DNA of 64,000 bases. Source: Mucilaginibacter rigui (GTDB taxonomy: Bacteria > Bacteroidota > Bacteroidia > Sphingobacteriales > Sphingobacteriaceae). Below the pieces are notes generated by a model, which was not told the origin of the DNA, did no database searches, and saw nothing but the letters and a program-made list of their open reading frames with translations. Below, piece by piece: positions 1 to 10,640 of this stretch. Position 1 is the first letter of the stretch, and each line of letters starts with the position of its first letter. A program made the translations under genes and the position numbers. The stretch is from assembly GCF_014773275.1 (NCBI RefSeq), contig NZ_JACWMW010000002.1:62001-126000 (forward strand), written 5' to 3'.

Positions 1-138
1 GGGCAAAAGCACGGCAATGCTGGCCGGGGCGCGCAAAATACCGGTGCCAATAGTACTACCCACAACTATTGATACCCCGAATACGATACCTAAAACCTTT
101 TTTAATTTTACTTCACTCTTTTTATCGGTTTTAGCCAT
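1..138 (-). CDS. Amino acid permease (APC family), N-terminal fragment
   Basis: Reading left from the ATG at 138 gives 46 codons with no stop before the window edge, so only the N-terminus is present. A charged lysine-rich leader (KTDKKSEVKLKK) is followed by a hydrophobic helix with the GSTIGTGIL motif, the conserved TM1 substrate-binding signature of the APC superfamily. The permease at 15.6 kb has the equivalent IGAGLF motif. The likely role is amino acid or amine uptake at the inner membrane; the substrate cannot be judged. The family call rests on one helix. Confidence 0.65.
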   Translation of the reverse strand, partial: MAKTDKKSEVKLKKVLGIVFGVSIVVGSTIGTGILRAPASIAVLLP

Positions 139-211
139 TTGATATCAGTAGTTTATTAAACACTTAAAGATCTATTTTCCCTTATAGTATGGGTTAACAA
201 CCATATAACAC

Positions 212-2065
212 TTACGTTAAATACACTTTAAAAGTTGTGCCTTTGCCTAACTGGCTTTCAACCTCAATTTTACCCCCAAGAGCCTCTATCTGGTTTTTGG
301 TGATAAAAAGGCCTATGCCTTTGGCATCGCGGTTACCGTTAAAAGTTTTATACATGCCAAAAAGGTCGGTGCCATGCTTTTGCAGATCGATGCCGATGCC
401 GTTATCAGCAACTATAAACCCCTCCCTCTCATCAGCATCTTTAAAATAGCTCAGGGTTATTTTAGGGCGGGCAATTGCAGTGCGATATTTTATAGCGTTG
501 CTTATTAAATTAAAGATGATACTTTCTAAATAGGCGGGGCTGTGAATGAGGGAACATTCGGCAGGGATGAGGTTTTCAATATCTACATCCCACGCTTTAA
601 TATCATTTGCCAATAACGCTATAGCGCGGTTAAAATAGTTAAGCAGGTTAACCCTGGCCGTTTGGATATTAAGATTGGTTTGTATAGATACAACTTCGTT
701 AAGATTGGTGATAGTTTCGTTCAACTGTTCAGAAACTTTTGCCAGATGAGTAGATAGTTCCTGCTTTTCCGTTTCGTTTGTAACCGGGTCAGTTAGTACA
801 TCCATCAGCATTTTAAAATTGCTGGCGTGGGTGCGCAGGTTGTGCGATACGATGTAGGCAAAATTAAGCAAGCGGTTATTTTGCCCGCTTATTACCTCTA
901 ATGTTTCGCGCAGGCGCTGTTCCTGCTCTTTTTGCTCCGTAATATCTGTGTGGGTGCCAATGATACGCGCAGGCCGGTTATTTGCATCATATTCAATAAC
1001 CTTGCCCCTGTCAAGCACCCATTTGTAGGTGCCGTCTTTACACATAACCCGGTGCTGGTTCGAGTAAAAATCCGACTCGCCGTTTATATAGGCCCTAACA
1101 TCCGCCACATATTTATCCCGGTCATCAGGGTGCACCCTATTTGTCCATTGCCCAGGGATGTTGCTAAACTCATTTTCCTCAAGGCCTATCATACTCAGGC
1201 ATTGTTTAGAGTGGAAAACAGTATTATTAACCAGGTCAAGGTCCCAAATGCCACCACCCGACCCTTCAGAAGCAAAGATCCACCTTCGCTCGCTTTCTTT
1301 TAATTTTGCTTCGGCCTGTTTACGCCCGGTAATATCTTTTAGCTGCGAAACAAAATACAGGGGAACTTCAGCCTTGTCGCGTACAATACCTACGTTTAAC
1401 AATGACCAAATAACCCCTCCATCCTTTTTTAAATACCTTTTTTCCAGCTGGTACCCGTTTATCTCTTTGTTCAGCGTTTTTTGCAGTAGGGTAAGATCGG
1501 CCTCGAGGTCTTCAGGGTGCGTTATTTGCTGAAAAGTTTTTGTTATCAGTTCATCGGCTGTATAACCCAGCATATCGCACACGCTTTTGTTTACTTTTAA
1601 AAACTTTCCTTCTACCGATACAAGCACCATCCCGATAGGCGAGTACTCAAAAGCGTTCCTGAATGTTTCCTCGCTTATTTCAAGGGTTTGTTCGGTGAGT
1701 TTTTTATCGCTGATATCAATATGGCAGCCTACCATACGCACCGGCTCCTCATTATCCCATTCAATTACACGGCCTGTGCTGTTTATCCAAATTATCGAGC
1801 CGTTTTTATGTGTGTACCTTACATCAATATTAAAAGGCTTTTCACCATGGCTTTCATAATGCTGTTTCAGACATTCGTCCATGCGGGGCCTGTCTTCGGG
1901 TACTATCAGATTTGCCCATGTTTCGGTAGTATTTGGCAGTTCATCTTCTTCGTAGCCAAATATATTTTTAAAGGCGCTGCTATATATCACCCTATCTTCC
2001 CGCAAATAACAATCCCAATACCCCGCAAGGGTTTCTTCAAGAATGACCTTATAAATATTCTCCAT
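212..2065 (-). CDS. Multi-PAS sensor histidine kinase
   Basis: The protein has about 617 residues. Three PAS/PAC units follow one another (about 5-125, 130-255 and 262-388), each ending in the typical GxxxDITxxK connector (GCHIDISDKK, QLKDITGRK, GTHTDITEQK). A histidine kinase core follows, with the H-box SHNLRTHA near residue 410 and an ATPase domain with N-box NLISNAIKYR and G-boxes DNGIGID and GKGTTF. There is no transmembrane segment or signal peptide, so it is a cytosolic sensor; the PAS ligands are unknown. It is an orphan, with no response regulator next to it. The ATG at 2065 was chosen over an adjacent TTG. Confidence 0.9.
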   Translation of the reverse strand: MENIYKVILEETLAGYWDCYLREDRVIYSSAFKNIFGYEEDELPNTTETWANLIVPEDRPRMDECLKQHYESHGEKPFNIDVRYTHKNGSIIWINSTGRVIEWDNEEPVRMVGCHIDISDKKLTEQTLEISEETFRNAFEYSPIGMVLVSVEGKFLKVNKSVCDMLGYTADELITKTFQQITHPEDLEADLTLLQKTLNKEINGYQLEKRYLKKDGGVIWSLLNVGIVRDKAEVPLYFVSQLKDITGRKQAEAKLKESERRWIFASEGSGGGIWDLDLVNNTVFHSKQCLSMIGLEENEFSNIPGQWTNRVHPDDRDKYVADVRAYINGESDFYSNQHRVMCKDGTYKWVLDRGKVIEYDANNRPARIIGTHTDITEQKEQEQRLRETLEVISGQNNRLLNFAYIVSHNLRTHASNFKMLMDVLTDPVTNETEKQELSTHLAKVSEQLNETITNLNEVVSIQTNLNIQTARVNLLNYFNRAIALLANDIKAWDVDIENLIPAECSLIHSPAYLESIIFNLISNAIKYRTAIARPKITLSYFKDADEREGFIVADNGIGIDLQKHGTDLFGMYKTFNGNRDAKGIGLFITKNQIEALGGKIEVESQLGKGTTFKVYLT

Positions 2066-2179
2066 CAATCAGGGATATTGGATAATGCTAAATGGTAACC
2101 CAATATACGACAATTTAAGAAGATATAAGTTTGATTAATAGGCATTTCTAATTTTACCCATCTGCCTTATTATTAATAC

Positions 2180-3379
2180 TTATACAAAATTAAGCCCAGC
2201 AAAGTCCCTGTTTAATATCCGGCTGTTATTTACATTGAGCCATTTATCAAGCAGTGTGGCATAAACCTCCCTGAAATCTATCTCATACTTCAGGTCGTCA
2301 TTATCCAATTGGTCAAGGTTTGGTGCGTTGTTGTAGATGCCCGCCTTTTTTAGCTTACCACCAAATATCATAACGTTGTTTGCAGTACCATGGTCAGTGC
2401 CATCGCTGGCATTTTGCTCTACACGGCGGCCAAATTCAGAGAAGGTCATTACCAGGGTATCATCAAGTTTCCCCGCTTGTTTAAGATCTTTTACAAAGGC
2501 GGCTACCGCATCACCATAAATTTTAAGCTGGCGGCCTTGCTGGTTTTGTTGCTGGGTATGGGTATCAAACCCGCTTAACGACACATAGTAAACCCTTGTT
2601 TTTAACCCCGAATTTATAAACTTTGCTACGCTTTTTAGCTGTTTGGCAAACGCCGTTTGCGGGTATTGCGCAGTAGTATTATATGTTTTTGACGTTTGCT
2701 GTATATAATTGGCCGATGAATAGGTTTCTATCATGGTTTTATATAAGTAACCTAAATTATCCTCATTCAGATGTGCGCTGTCGTGTTCATCAACAAGCTC
2801 TTTAAAAAAAGGCTCGCGGGTGCTTTGGTATAGTTTGGCCGGGTTTTGTACGGCAATTCCTTTCATTTTAGCCCCCTTCATGGCAAGGGATAAGGTATCA
2901 TCAACCTCAACAGCGGTGTATGGGTTTTTATTAACAGCGCAATTGGCATCCAGGTACCTGCCTATCCAGCCGGTAGTTAAAAACTGATTGGCTTCGCTGC
3001 CGGTTTGCCATATATCCATCGACCGGAAATGCGACCTGTCGGGATTAGGATATCCTACAGAATTGATCACACTCATCCAGCCCTGGTCGTAAATCTCTTT
3101 TAATGCAGATAGGTTGGGGTTTAGTCCCTGCATATCGTTTAGCGTAACTACCTCCGGTTTTTTTATGGCGATGGTGTTACGTTTCTGGTAATAGATATCG
3201 TTGCCATAAGGCACAATGGTATTCAGCCCATCGTTACCGCCTGATAGCTGTATGATCACCAGGTTTTTATAGCCCGTCATATCGGCAGATGCCATAGCTT
3301 CCAGCGGTTTTAAAAACGATGGTATTAAAAACGCGCCCGATGCCAGTGTTGTGCTTTTTAAAAAATCTCTTCTCTTCAT
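2180..3379 (-). CDS. DUF1501 family secreted protein (Tat signal)
   Basis: About 399 residues. The N-terminus MKRRDFLKSTTLASGAF is a twin-arginine signal, so the protein is probably exported folded. The body has the DUF1501 hallmarks: LVIIQLSGGNDGLNTIVPYG, the DRSHFRSMDIWQTG stretch, and SEFGRRVEQNASDGTDHGTANN near the C-terminus. DUF1501 resembles the sulfatase/alkaline phosphatase superfamily, but its substrate is unknown. It lies 11 nt downstream of the DUF1800 gene, the usual partner, and is probably cotranscribed. The start is the ATG at 3379 just ahead of the RR motif; a GTG lies one codon upstream. Confidence 0.9.
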   Translation of the reverse strand: MKRRDFLKSTTLASGAFLIPSFLKPLEAMASADMTGYKNLVIIQLSGGNDGLNTIVPYGNDIYYQKRNTIAIKKPEVVTLNDMQGLNPNLSALKEIYDQGWMSVINSVGYPNPDRSHFRSMDIWQTGSEANQFLTTGWIGRYLDANCAVNKNPYTAVEVDDTLSLAMKGAKMKGIAVQNPAKLYQSTREPFFKELVDEHDSAHLNEDNLGYLYKTMIETYSSANYIQQTSKTYNTTAQYPQTAFAKQLKSVAKFINSGLKTRVYYVSLSGFDTHTQQQNQQGRQLKIYGDAVAAFVKDLKQAGKLDDTLVMTFSEFGRRVEQNASDGTDHGTANNVMIFGGKLKKAGIYNNAPNLDQLDNDDLKYEIDFREVYATLLDKWLNVNNSRILNRDFAGLNFV

Positions 3380-3390
3380 CACTTATCCAA

Positions 3391-4770
3391 TTAACATAGT
3401 TGATACTCGGGTGTCGAAACCAGTTCAATAGCCAGCGCCTTTATACTGATGGCCCTGTTAACCATTTGTATTAAGTTATTACTTAACGGTGTAGCCAATA
3501 ATAAACGTGCTATTGCTGTTTTAGAAGTACCTGGTGGTATAGCCGCTAAAAACCTATCCCAATTGGGCTGGCTTTGCACCGGCGTATTTACATCCTTACG
3601 TACATTAGTGGTTGGCATAGCAGCCAGTACCGCTTCGTCTTCCGGGTCGGTTTTGCCTTTAAAATCAATTATACCATCATTTAAAACCGTTGATGGTATC
3701 TTTATCCTGTACATAAGCGATGAACTGTCTATCCAGCTTTTACCACCGGGCCAACCGGCAACATTTGGAGGATTAAACAGCACCTGCCCCAAAGTGCGCT
3801 GAAACTGCAGCAATACATCCGGGTTTTTATAATCAACATAAAACTGCCTGCTAAGCCCCACAATAAAATCAACAGGCGATTTAATTAGGTTTCCTATATT
3901 CTTATCCGCATAAAACCAGTCGGCAGTAAAAATCAATTTCAATACCGGGGTTATCTCATAGTTGCTATTGTAAAACACATCGGCCATGGTGTTAATATGC
4001 TTAGCGTCGGGGATATCATTAACCAGGTATTTATACAGCTTGATACAAATAAAATTTGCCGTTTCTTTTTTTTGCAGCAGGGTATCAATAATATCAGCGC
4101 CGGTAAAGTTCCCGGATTTACCCATAAAAGTTTTTGGCCCGGCATCATGCAAAAACTTACGTTCAGCAAATTCGCCATTATTGTTAAACCCCCAGCCGGT
4201 AAAAGCCCTCGCCGATTCTTTAATATCCTGCTCGGTATAATTGCCACGACCAATGGTAAAGAGCTCCATCAACTCGCGGGCGAAGTTCTCATTAGGGTGG
4301 CCCTTTTTATTTTGTTGATTATTTAAAAATTGCAGCATGGCCGGGGTTTGCGAAACCTGCAATAACATTGTGCGGAAATTACCAAGAGCATGCTCCCTGT
4401 GTATATTATTCAACTGCTGGGCATACCAGGGGTTTTGTGTACGGCAGGCAAAATGATTATGCCAAAAAAGGGTCATCTTCTCCCTTAACTGGCTATCGCC
4501 GCTGCTCATTTGAGTTAACCAGGCAATGTTCAGATCTTTCTCCAGTTGGCGTTGTTGCTGCAAAAACATCTTTTTGGTTAATGCATCATCAGCATCTTTA
4601 TAGCTACTGTTAGTGGCCACCACATTAAGCTGTTTTATCTCTTCGGAAGCTTTAAAAAGCTGGTCGGTAGTTTGTTTTACACTGAGGTGCTGCATTTGTT
4701 GCAGGTCTGCAAAGCGTAGCCCAAAACCCGCCCTTGCAAACAAATGCGCTATTTTTTTCATGCCATCCAT
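3391..4770 (-). CDS. DUF1800 family protein
   Basis: About 459 residues. Family landmarks are the opening HLFARAGFG, FWHNHFACR (about residue 100), the NENFARELMELFTIG helix, AFTGWGF, and the C-terminal FNPPNVAGWPGGKSWID. DUF1800 is a helical protein nearly always encoded beside a DUF1501 protein in Bacteroidota and Planctomycetota; its biochemical role is unknown. Here it is the first gene of a two-gene operon with DUF1501. No signal peptide is evident, unlike its partner. The ATG at 4770 fits the conserved N-terminus; a TTG five codons upstream is the alternative. Confidence 0.9.
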   Translation of the reverse strand: MDGMKKIAHLFARAGFGLRFADLQQMQHLSVKQTTDQLFKASEEIKQLNVVATNSSYKDADDALTKKMFLQQQRQLEKDLNIAWLTQMSSGDSQLREKMTLFWHNHFACRTQNPWYAQQLNNIHREHALGNFRTMLLQVSQTPAMLQFLNNQQNKKGHPNENFARELMELFTIGRGNYTEQDIKESARAFTGWGFNNNGEFAERKFLHDAGPKTFMGKSGNFTGADIIDTLLQKKETANFICIKLYKYLVNDIPDAKHINTMADVFYNSNYEITPVLKLIFTADWFYADKNIGNLIKSPVDFIVGLSRQFYVDYKNPDVLLQFQRTLGQVLFNPPNVAGWPGGKSWIDSSSLMYRIKIPSTVLNDGIIDFKGKTDPEDEAVLAAMPTTNVRKDVNTPVQSQPNWDRFLAAIPPGTSKTAIARLLLATPLSNNLIQMVNRAISIKALAIELVSTPEYQLC

Positions 4771-4886
4771 TGTAGTATATGACAACCATGCCCGGGAGTG
4801 GTTTAATCCCTAACGGCAATTTTTTTAATTCACTATTAAAATCATTCAAACAAGTGTTATATTCGTATCGCCTAACCTTAATTTAA

Positions 4887-6857
4887 ATGAATAAGATTTT
4901 TACTGCCCTTGTATTGTGCCTTAGCATTTCATTAGCTAATGCGCAAACAAAACCCCTTACCCAACCCTTCGGTAAAGTTGATGCTGCCGACCTTGAATCA
5001 AAAAGCTGCGATTTTGAGAAAGATGCTAACGCTGAGATACTTTTTGATAAAGCTGAGATATATTATGATGCCAACCTTGACCTTGGGATGGAAAGGCATA
5101 AAAGAATAAAAATATATAATACCAATGGGAAAGATAACGCGAATATCCGCATTGAATATTACAGCGGCAACCACGTGGAATATATTACCGGGTTACAGGC
5201 ACAAACCATTAACCTGGTTAACGGCAAGCCCGAAATAACCAAGCTTGATAAAAAACTGGTGTTTACAGAACGTATTGATAAAATGCGCTCGGCCCTTGTT
5301 TTTAGTATGCCCAATGTAAAAGAGGGGTCTATAATTGAATACAAATATATTTGGAACACCAACTCGCTGAGCAATTTCCCCGATTGGTACTTTCAGGACA
5401 AACTGCCAACCCGTTACAGCGAGCTTACCACCTCTATTCCCGACTTTTTGTACTTTAAGCAAAAAGCAAATATAGTACAGCCATTAATTGTAAACACACG
5501 CAAAGACGAAGGCCGTAGTATGGGCGCAGGCACCAACATGACACCTTACACCCTTGAAAGAAACACAAGGGGGATGGCAAATGTACCATCACTAACGGAT
5601 GAGCCCTACATGACTGCTACTACTGATAATTTGCAGTCTATTATATATCAGTTAACCTCTATCAGGCCAACCATAGGTATCATCAAAAGTTTTTCTGATA
5701 CCTGGGCAAAGGTTGGGGGCATCCTGGCCGATGATGAGGATTTTGGGCTGCAGCTAAAAAGAAAACTAACCGGCGAGGAAGCCATCATTGCAAAAGCCAA
5801 AGCACTTAAAACCGATGACCAAAAGATACAATACATTTTTGCCGAAGTAAAAAACACCATGAAATGGGATGGCGTTGACCGCTGGTACACCAATGACGGT
5901 ACTTCAAAAGCCTGGGAAAAGAAAACCGGCAACTCGGCCGAAGTTAACCTGATATTATACCATTTATTAAAACAGGCGGGCGTTAAAGCCTACCCAATGG
6001 TAGTAAGCACGCGCGAACATGGCAAGGTAGTACCTTACTATACTTTTTTATACCAGTTTAACAGGGCGGTAGTTTATATACCAATAGATAGTGCCCGCAA
6101 CTATGTGCTTGATGCAACAAACAAGTATAATATTTATAATGAACTGCCCGACAACCTGCTGAACTCTGACGCTTTGTATATTGACAAGGAAAAGAAACAG
6201 TATGATATGGTTTACCTGGAAAGGAAGGACCCCGTTAGGCAGATAGTAATTGTAAGGGGCGAAGTTAAACCGGATGGAAAAATGGACGGAACGGCACAAA
6301 TAAGCAGCTTTGGCTATAACCGTATCCATACCCTATCGCGCTACAAAACAGATGGCGAGCAAAAATATACCGACTATTTAAGGGAGAATAACAATAACCT
6401 GAAGGTAACATCGCTTAAGTTTGATAACATGGAAATTGATACCTTACCGTTAACGCAAAACATTAATTTCAACCTCGACCTGACCAGCTCTGACGATAAT
6501 TACATCTATTTTGTACCCAATATATTTAGTTCGTTACGCACCAATCCCTTTTTAAGCGAAAACAGGCGCACAGACATTGAATTTGGTTACCGTAATAGCT
6601 ATTCTATTATAGGCACCTATACATTACCCGCAAATTATAAAATTGATGCGCTGCCAAAAAGCGCTACCATGACCATGCCCGATGGCAGCATTACCTTTAA
6701 ACGCTATGTGGCCGCAGAGAACGGTACTTTAATGGTACGCTATGTTATTGACCATAAAAGCACCCTTTATTCTAAAGATAGCTACCCTGATTTCCGTGAG
6801 TTTTATAAAAAGATGTATGAAATGCTTAACGAACAGGTTGTGTTAAAAAAATCTTAA
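4887..6857 (+). CDS. DUF3857 protein with inactive transglutaminase-like domain
   Basis: 656 residues with signal peptide MNKIFTALVLCLSISLANAQ, so periplasmic or surface-exposed. A DUF3857 domain (about 60-230) is followed by a transglutaminase-like fold (about 285-425) and a C-terminal beta-rich DUF2569/DUF3858-like region. The transglutaminase catalytic positions are changed: the usual GxC reads TGNSAEVN (Ser350) and the usual FNH reads FNR (Arg393), while the third-site Asp in YVLDATN is retained. It therefore probably has no thiol catalysis and may bind or organise a partner. It lies 6 nt before a paralogue that keeps Cys and His, so the two are likely one operon. Confidence 0.85.
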   Translation: MNKIFTALVLCLSISLANAQTKPLTQPFGKVDAADLESKSCDFEKDANAEILFDKAEIYYDANLDLGMERHKRIKIYNTNGKDNANIRIEYYSGNHVEYITGLQAQTINLVNGKPEITKLDKKLVFTERIDKMRSALVFSMPNVKEGSIIEYKYIWNTNSLSNFPDWYFQDKLPTRYSELTTSIPDFLYFKQKANIVQPLIVNTRKDEGRSMGAGTNMTPYTLERNTRGMANVPSLTDEPYMTATTDNLQSIIYQLTSIRPTIGIIKSFSDTWAKVGGILADDEDFGLQLKRKLTGEEAIIAKAKALKTDDQKIQYIFAEVKNTMKWDGVDRWYTNDGTSKAWEKKTGNSAEVNLILYHLLKQAGVKAYPMVVSTREHGKVVPYYTFLYQFNRAVVYIPIDSARNYVLDATNKYNIYNELPDNLLNSDALYIDKEKKQYDMVYLERKDPVRQIVIVRGEVKPDGKMDGTAQISSFGYNRIHTLSRYKTDGEQKYTDYLRENNNNLKVTSLKFDNMEIDTLPLTQNINFNLDLTSSDDNYIYFVPNIFSSLRTNPFLSENRRTDIEFGYRNSYSIIGTYTLPANYKIDALPKSATMTMPDGSITFKRYVAAENGTLMVRYVIDHKSTLYSKDSYPDFREFYKKMYEMLNEQVVLKKS

Positions 6858-6863
6858 CCTAAA

Positions 6864-8798
6864 ATGAAACGCAACATTCTTAAGCTACTGGCTTGCGCGG
6901 CTACTATCATGTTTTTTAATAGCGGCTATGTTATTGCACAGGATAAACTATCAAAAGACCTTTATATTGCAGCTACTATCCCCGATTCTTTAAAGGATAA
7001 GGCCAACGCTGTGGTGCGCTATTCATCTGATGAATTATACATCAAAGACAAGGATAAAATTATTACAAGACACCACAGCATTATTACCATTTTAAATGAA
7101 AAAGGGGATGATGAATCGCGGTTGATCTTGTATTACGACAAAAAATTCAATACCGTAAATAGTGTTGAGGTAGTGGCGTATAACGCTGCGGGTATGCAAT
7201 TAAAAAAATACCACAAAAGCGATATGTACGACAGGGCCGCCATTGATGGCATGTCTATCATAACCGATTATCGCTTGCTTGCATTATCGCACACTGTAGC
7301 GTCATACCCGGCCACCATTGAGGTTACTTACGAAACCAGCAGGAACAGCTACCTTGATTTGGGCGAGTGGCAATACCTGGAACCCGAAAAAGCAGTGCAA
7401 TATGCCGAATACATTGTACGCACAACTCCCGAAAGCGGCTTTAGATATCTCAATAAAAACACCACTATAAAACCGCAAAAAACATACGAAGACGGTTTTG
7501 ATAAATACATTTGGAAAGTTAGCAGCCTAAAAGCTATAAAACCCGAAAAGGATGCGGTTAACTGGCAGGTATTTCCCCATATTGCTTTTGCTACCAAATA
7601 TTTTCAGTTTGATGGCCTGCCCGGCGATATAAGCAACTGGCAAAGTTACGGCAAGTGGCAGCAAGCCTTAAATGCCGACGTTTGTACACTTACTCCGCAG
7701 CGTGTTGAAGAGATAAAGGCTATGACCGCCGATTTAAAAACCGATAAGGAAAAGGCCCGGTTCCTGTACAATTACATGCAGCAAAACATGCGTTATGTAA
7801 GCATACAGCTGGGTATTGGCGGCCTTAAACCCTTCCCCGCTACTTTTGTTGATCAAAAAAAATATGGTGACTGTAAGGCTTTATCTAATTATATGTCGGC
7901 CTTATTAAAGGCAGTGAACATCCCGTCATACTATGCCATGATCCGCGCCGGCGAAAACCAGGAACCCGCTAACGCCTCGTTCCCGTCAGATCCGTTTAAC
8001 CATGTTATACTGTGTATCCCCTTTAAAGGCGATACTACCTGGCTGGAATGTACCAGCAACACCAAACCATTTGGGAAGCTTGGATCGTTTACCGAAAACC
8101 GCAACGCCCTGCTTATTACCGAAAACGGCGGGGTGCTGATAAATACCCCAAAAAGCGTTATGCAGGACAACCAGTTTAACAGCGAGGTACACCTTGCTCT
8201 TAACCCGGAAGGTGGCGCTAAAGCCGAAGTGAAGATTTTAAGCACTGGCGGCTATCGCGATGATTATATTGGCCTGGCATCTTTAAAAACAGATGAGCAG
8301 AAAGAGTATCTCATAAGGGCTTTGAACATGAAGCAACCATCCATAATAGATATTAAACCCGCTACCGATAAAGACGGCACCAAAGAGATAGGCATCGACC
8401 TTGAATACGATAAGTTTTGCGACATAGCCGCAGGCAACAAAATGTTTTACCGCCCCCGGGCGTTCGATCTGTGGGGAACAACCGTGCCTGTTTTGGAGAA
8501 AAGAAGAAACGATTTTTACTTTTCGCACCCTATGCAAAAATCATGTGTAACTACTATTGACCTGCCGGCCGGCTTTGAGGTAGAAACCCTGCCAGTTAAT
8601 CAAAATTTAAATTTTACTTATGGCAGCTATGATGTAAAATACATTTACGACGCTGTAAAAAACCAGGTGATAAGCACCACTAAATTTAACCTAACAACCC
8701 ACGTTATTCCCGCTGCCAAATACAACGAAATGCAGCAATACATGGATAACATTGCCAAAGCACAAAATAAAAAGCTGGTGATACGCAAGAAGGCTTAA
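6864..8798 (+). CDS. DUF3857/transglutaminase-like protein, catalytic Cys and His present
   Basis: 644 residues with an N-terminal signal peptide ending near IAQ (residue 26). The domain order matches the upstream paralogue: DUF3857 (about 55-215), transglutaminase-like core (about 290-430) and beta-rich C-terminus. Here the catalytic Cys337 (KYGDCKALS) and His380 ([10 protein letters not shown]) are present; the third position is [12 protein letters not shown], with Glu in place of the common Asp, as in many Bacteroidota members. A periplasmic peptidase or amidase-like activity is possible but unproven. It follows its probably inactive partner by 6 nt. Confidence 0.85.
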   Translation: MKRNILKLLACAATIMFFNSGYVIAQDKLSKDLYIAATIPDSLKDKANAVVRYSSDELYIKDKDKIITRHHSIITILNEKGDDESRLILYYDKKFNTVNSVEVVAYNAAGMQLKKYHKSDMYDRAAIDGMSIITDYRLLALSHTVASYPATIEVTYETSRNSYLDLGEWQYLEPEKAVQYAEYIVRTTPESGFRYLNKNTTIKPQKTYEDGFDKYIWKVSSLKAIKPEKDAVNWQVFPHIAFATKYFQFDGLPGDISNWQSYGKWQQALNADVCTLTPQRVEEIKAMTADLKTDKEKARFLYNYMQQNMRYVSIQLGIGGLKPFPATFVDQKKYGDCKALSNYMSALLKAVNIPSYYAMIRAGENQEPANASFPSDPFNHVILCIPFKGDTTWLECTSNTKPFGKLGSFTENRNALLITENGGVLINTPKSVMQDNQFNSEVHLALNPEGGAKAEVKILSTGGYRDDYIGLASLKTDEQKEYLIRALNMKQPSIIDIKPATDKDGTKEIGIDLEYDKFCDIAAGNKMFYRPRAFDLWGTTVPVLEKRRNDFYFSHPMQKSCVTTIDLPAGFEVETLPVNQNLNFTYGSYDVKYIYDAVKNQVISTTKFNLTTHVIPAAKYNEMQQYMDNIAKAQNKKLVIRKKA

Positions 8799-8808
8799 TT
8801 TTGCCTGC

Positions 8809-9447
8809 ATGATCTTCAGGCTTGATGACCGTTTACTGTTCCCCAACCCTTCGCTTGCCGAAGAGGACGGGTTGTTGGCAGTAGGCGGCGACCTTTCTAC
8901 TGAGCGCTTACTGCTGGCCTATCAAAATGGCATTTTTCCATGGTACAGTGATGATGACCCTATCCTGTGGTATTCGCCGCACGAAAGATTTGTGCTTTAC
9001 CCGCCGGAGCTGAAAGTATCAAAATCAATGAGGCAGGTTTTACGTTCAAACAAATTCACTGTTACTACCGATACCTGTTTTAGCGATGTTGTTGCTGCCT
9101 GTTCATCTGCAAAACGCGAAGGGCAGGACGGCACCTGGATAACTGCTGATATGATGGCTGCTTATGCGAAATTACACCGCGAAGGCTACGCCCATTCGGT
9201 TGAGGTTTGGCTTGCTGGCAAACTGGTTGGCGGGCTTTATGGCGTACATGCCGGCGATGTATTTTGCGGCGAAAGCATGTTTAGCCGGGTAAGTAACGCC
9301 TCAAAAACAGCGCTGATATGGCTTTGCAATACCGGTAAGTATAAACTGATAGATTGCCAGGTTTATACCGAACACCTGGAGAGCATGGGTGCACGTATGA
9401 TACCCCGCGAAGATTATATCGCGGTTCTGCATAAAACCGTTGCCTAA
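8809..9447 (+). CDS. aat: Leucyl/phenylalanyl-tRNA--protein transferase
   Basis: 212 residues, full length for the family. Aat moves Leu or Phe from its tRNA to proteins with N-terminal Arg or Lys, creating N-degrons for ClpS/ClpAP. Signature stretches are [59 protein letters not shown], and [22 protein letters not shown] followed by [23 protein letters not shown]. It starts 10 nt after the DUF3857 gene and 19 nt before ruvC on the same strand. Confidence 0.96.
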   Translation: MIFRLDDRLLFPNPSLAEEDGLLAVGGDLSTERLLLAYQNGIFPWYSDDDPILWYSPHERFVLYPPELKVSKSMRQVLRSNKFTVTTDTCFSDVVAACSSAKREGQDGTWITADMMAAYAKLHREGYAHSVEVWLAGKLVGGLYGVHAGDVFCGESMFSRVSNASKTALIWLCNTGKYKLIDCQVYTEHLESMGARMIPREDYIAVLHKTVA

Positions 9448-9466
9448 ACATTAGTTTTGTAACCAG

Positions 9467-10063
9467 ATGGAGCAGGCAAATCATAAAGAACGTATAATTT
9501 TAGGGATTGACCCGGGTACAGCAGTAATGGGTTACGGCCTTGTATTGGAAAAAGGCCCTAAAATTGAACTGATAAGCCTGGGTGTGGTTAAGATGGATAA
9601 GATTGACGACCACATGCTGAAACTGCAGCGCATTTTTGAAAAAACCGTTGCCCTTATTGATAACTACAAACCCGATTGCCTTGCTATTGAAGCACCATTT
9701 TATGGCAAAAACATACAGGTAATGCTAAAGCTTGGCCGCGCACAGGGCGTTTGTATGGCCGCGGCCCTATCGCGCAATGTAACTATTACCGAGTATGCGC
9801 CCCGTAAAATAAAACAGTCCATCACCGGTAATGGCAGCGCCACCAAAGAGCAGGTATCGGCCATGCTGCAAACCCTTTTAAAATTCACCGAAACGCCCGA
9901 CTTTTTTGATGCTACCGACGGGCTGGCTGTAGCCGTGTGCCACTCATTTCAAAAAATACAGGTAGCACGCGGGGGCAAGGTCACCAGTAAAAAAAGCCAC
10001 TCGGGCTGGGAGGCATTTGTAAAAGATAATGCCGCCAGGGTAAGTATCATTCCTAAAAAATAG
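9467..10063 (+). CDS. ruvC: Holliday junction endonuclease RuvC
   Basis: 198 residues. RuvC resolves Holliday junctions together with RuvAB. The RNase H-like acidic residues are visible: Asp15 in GIDPGTAVMGYG, the Glu in LAIEAPFYGKN, and the C-terminal DATDGLAVAVCH. A short tail after the catalytic domain (RGGKVTSKKSHSGWEAFVKDN) is typical of Bacteroidota homologues. No ruvA or ruvB is adjacent. It is probably transcribed with aat. Confidence 0.96.
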   Translation: MEQANHKERIILGIDPGTAVMGYGLVLEKGPKIELISLGVVKMDKIDDHMLKLQRIFEKTVALIDNYKPDCLAIEAPFYGKNIQVMLKLGRAQGVCMAAALSRNVTITEYAPRKIKQSITGNGSATKEQVSAMLQTLLKFTETPDFFDATDGLAVAVCHSFQKIQVARGGKVTSKKSHSGWEAFVKDNAARVSIIPKK

Positions 10064-10068
10064 TATTG

Positions 10069-10593
10069 CTATAGTAGCATTTTACGCACATCCGCCCAGT
10101 TATTAACGCGTACATCCCATTGCACATCGTGGTTATGGCTGGCGGTAAATAATATGCCCTGCCCAATAAAACGTTTAAAATGCTTTACGTTATCATCAAT
10201 CAGGTAATCGGCATTGATAATGCTTTTATCGCCGCAAAAAACGATGTTATTCCACGAAATGTACGGAAAATGCTTACCCAGCCAATCCAGTTTAGGCAAC
10301 AGGGAATTAGGGAATTCCATAGCAGCAGTGGTGATAAATATCTCATACTTTTCATACAGGTCTTTAATTACTTCCTGGCAACCAGGAATAACCTGCAGGT
10401 CTTTAAAAAAGTCATCATGATATACATATTCCTGTATCAGGTACTTGTGTTCGTCTGGCAGTAGTTCTGAAAATTTTTTAGCGTTGAGTTCTTCGGGGGT
10501 AAATTCGATGTTGTGATCGCGCTTGTACCATTCTGCAAAACGATGGTTAGCGTCGGCTATCACTTCATCCATATCAATAGCTATTCTCTTCAT
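10069..10593 (-). CDS. 5'(3')-deoxyribonucleotidase-like HAD phosphatase
   Basis: 174 residues. The HAD motif I DMDEVIAD (Asp7 nucleophile, Asp9) opens the protein, motif II is FITTAAM, and a late KSIINADYLIDDN supplies motif III and IV residues. This resembles the bacterial NT5C family (YqfW-like), which removes phosphate from (d)NMPs. It is convergent with ruvC, with 5 nt between the stop codons. Its exact substrate cannot be read from sequence. Confidence 0.85.
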   Translation of the reverse strand: MKRIAIDMDEVIADANHRFAEWYKRDHNIEFTPEELNAKKFSELLPDEHKYLIQEYVYHDDFFKDLQVIPGCQEVIKDLYEKYEIFITTAAMEFPNSLLPKLDWLGKHFPYISWNNIVFCGDKSIINADYLIDDNVKHFKRFIGQGILFTASHNHDVQWDVRVNNWADVRKMLL

Positions 10594-10640
10594 AGTGTGT
10601 CATCAATACACAAATATAAAGTCTTTAAATCAGTAACTTA

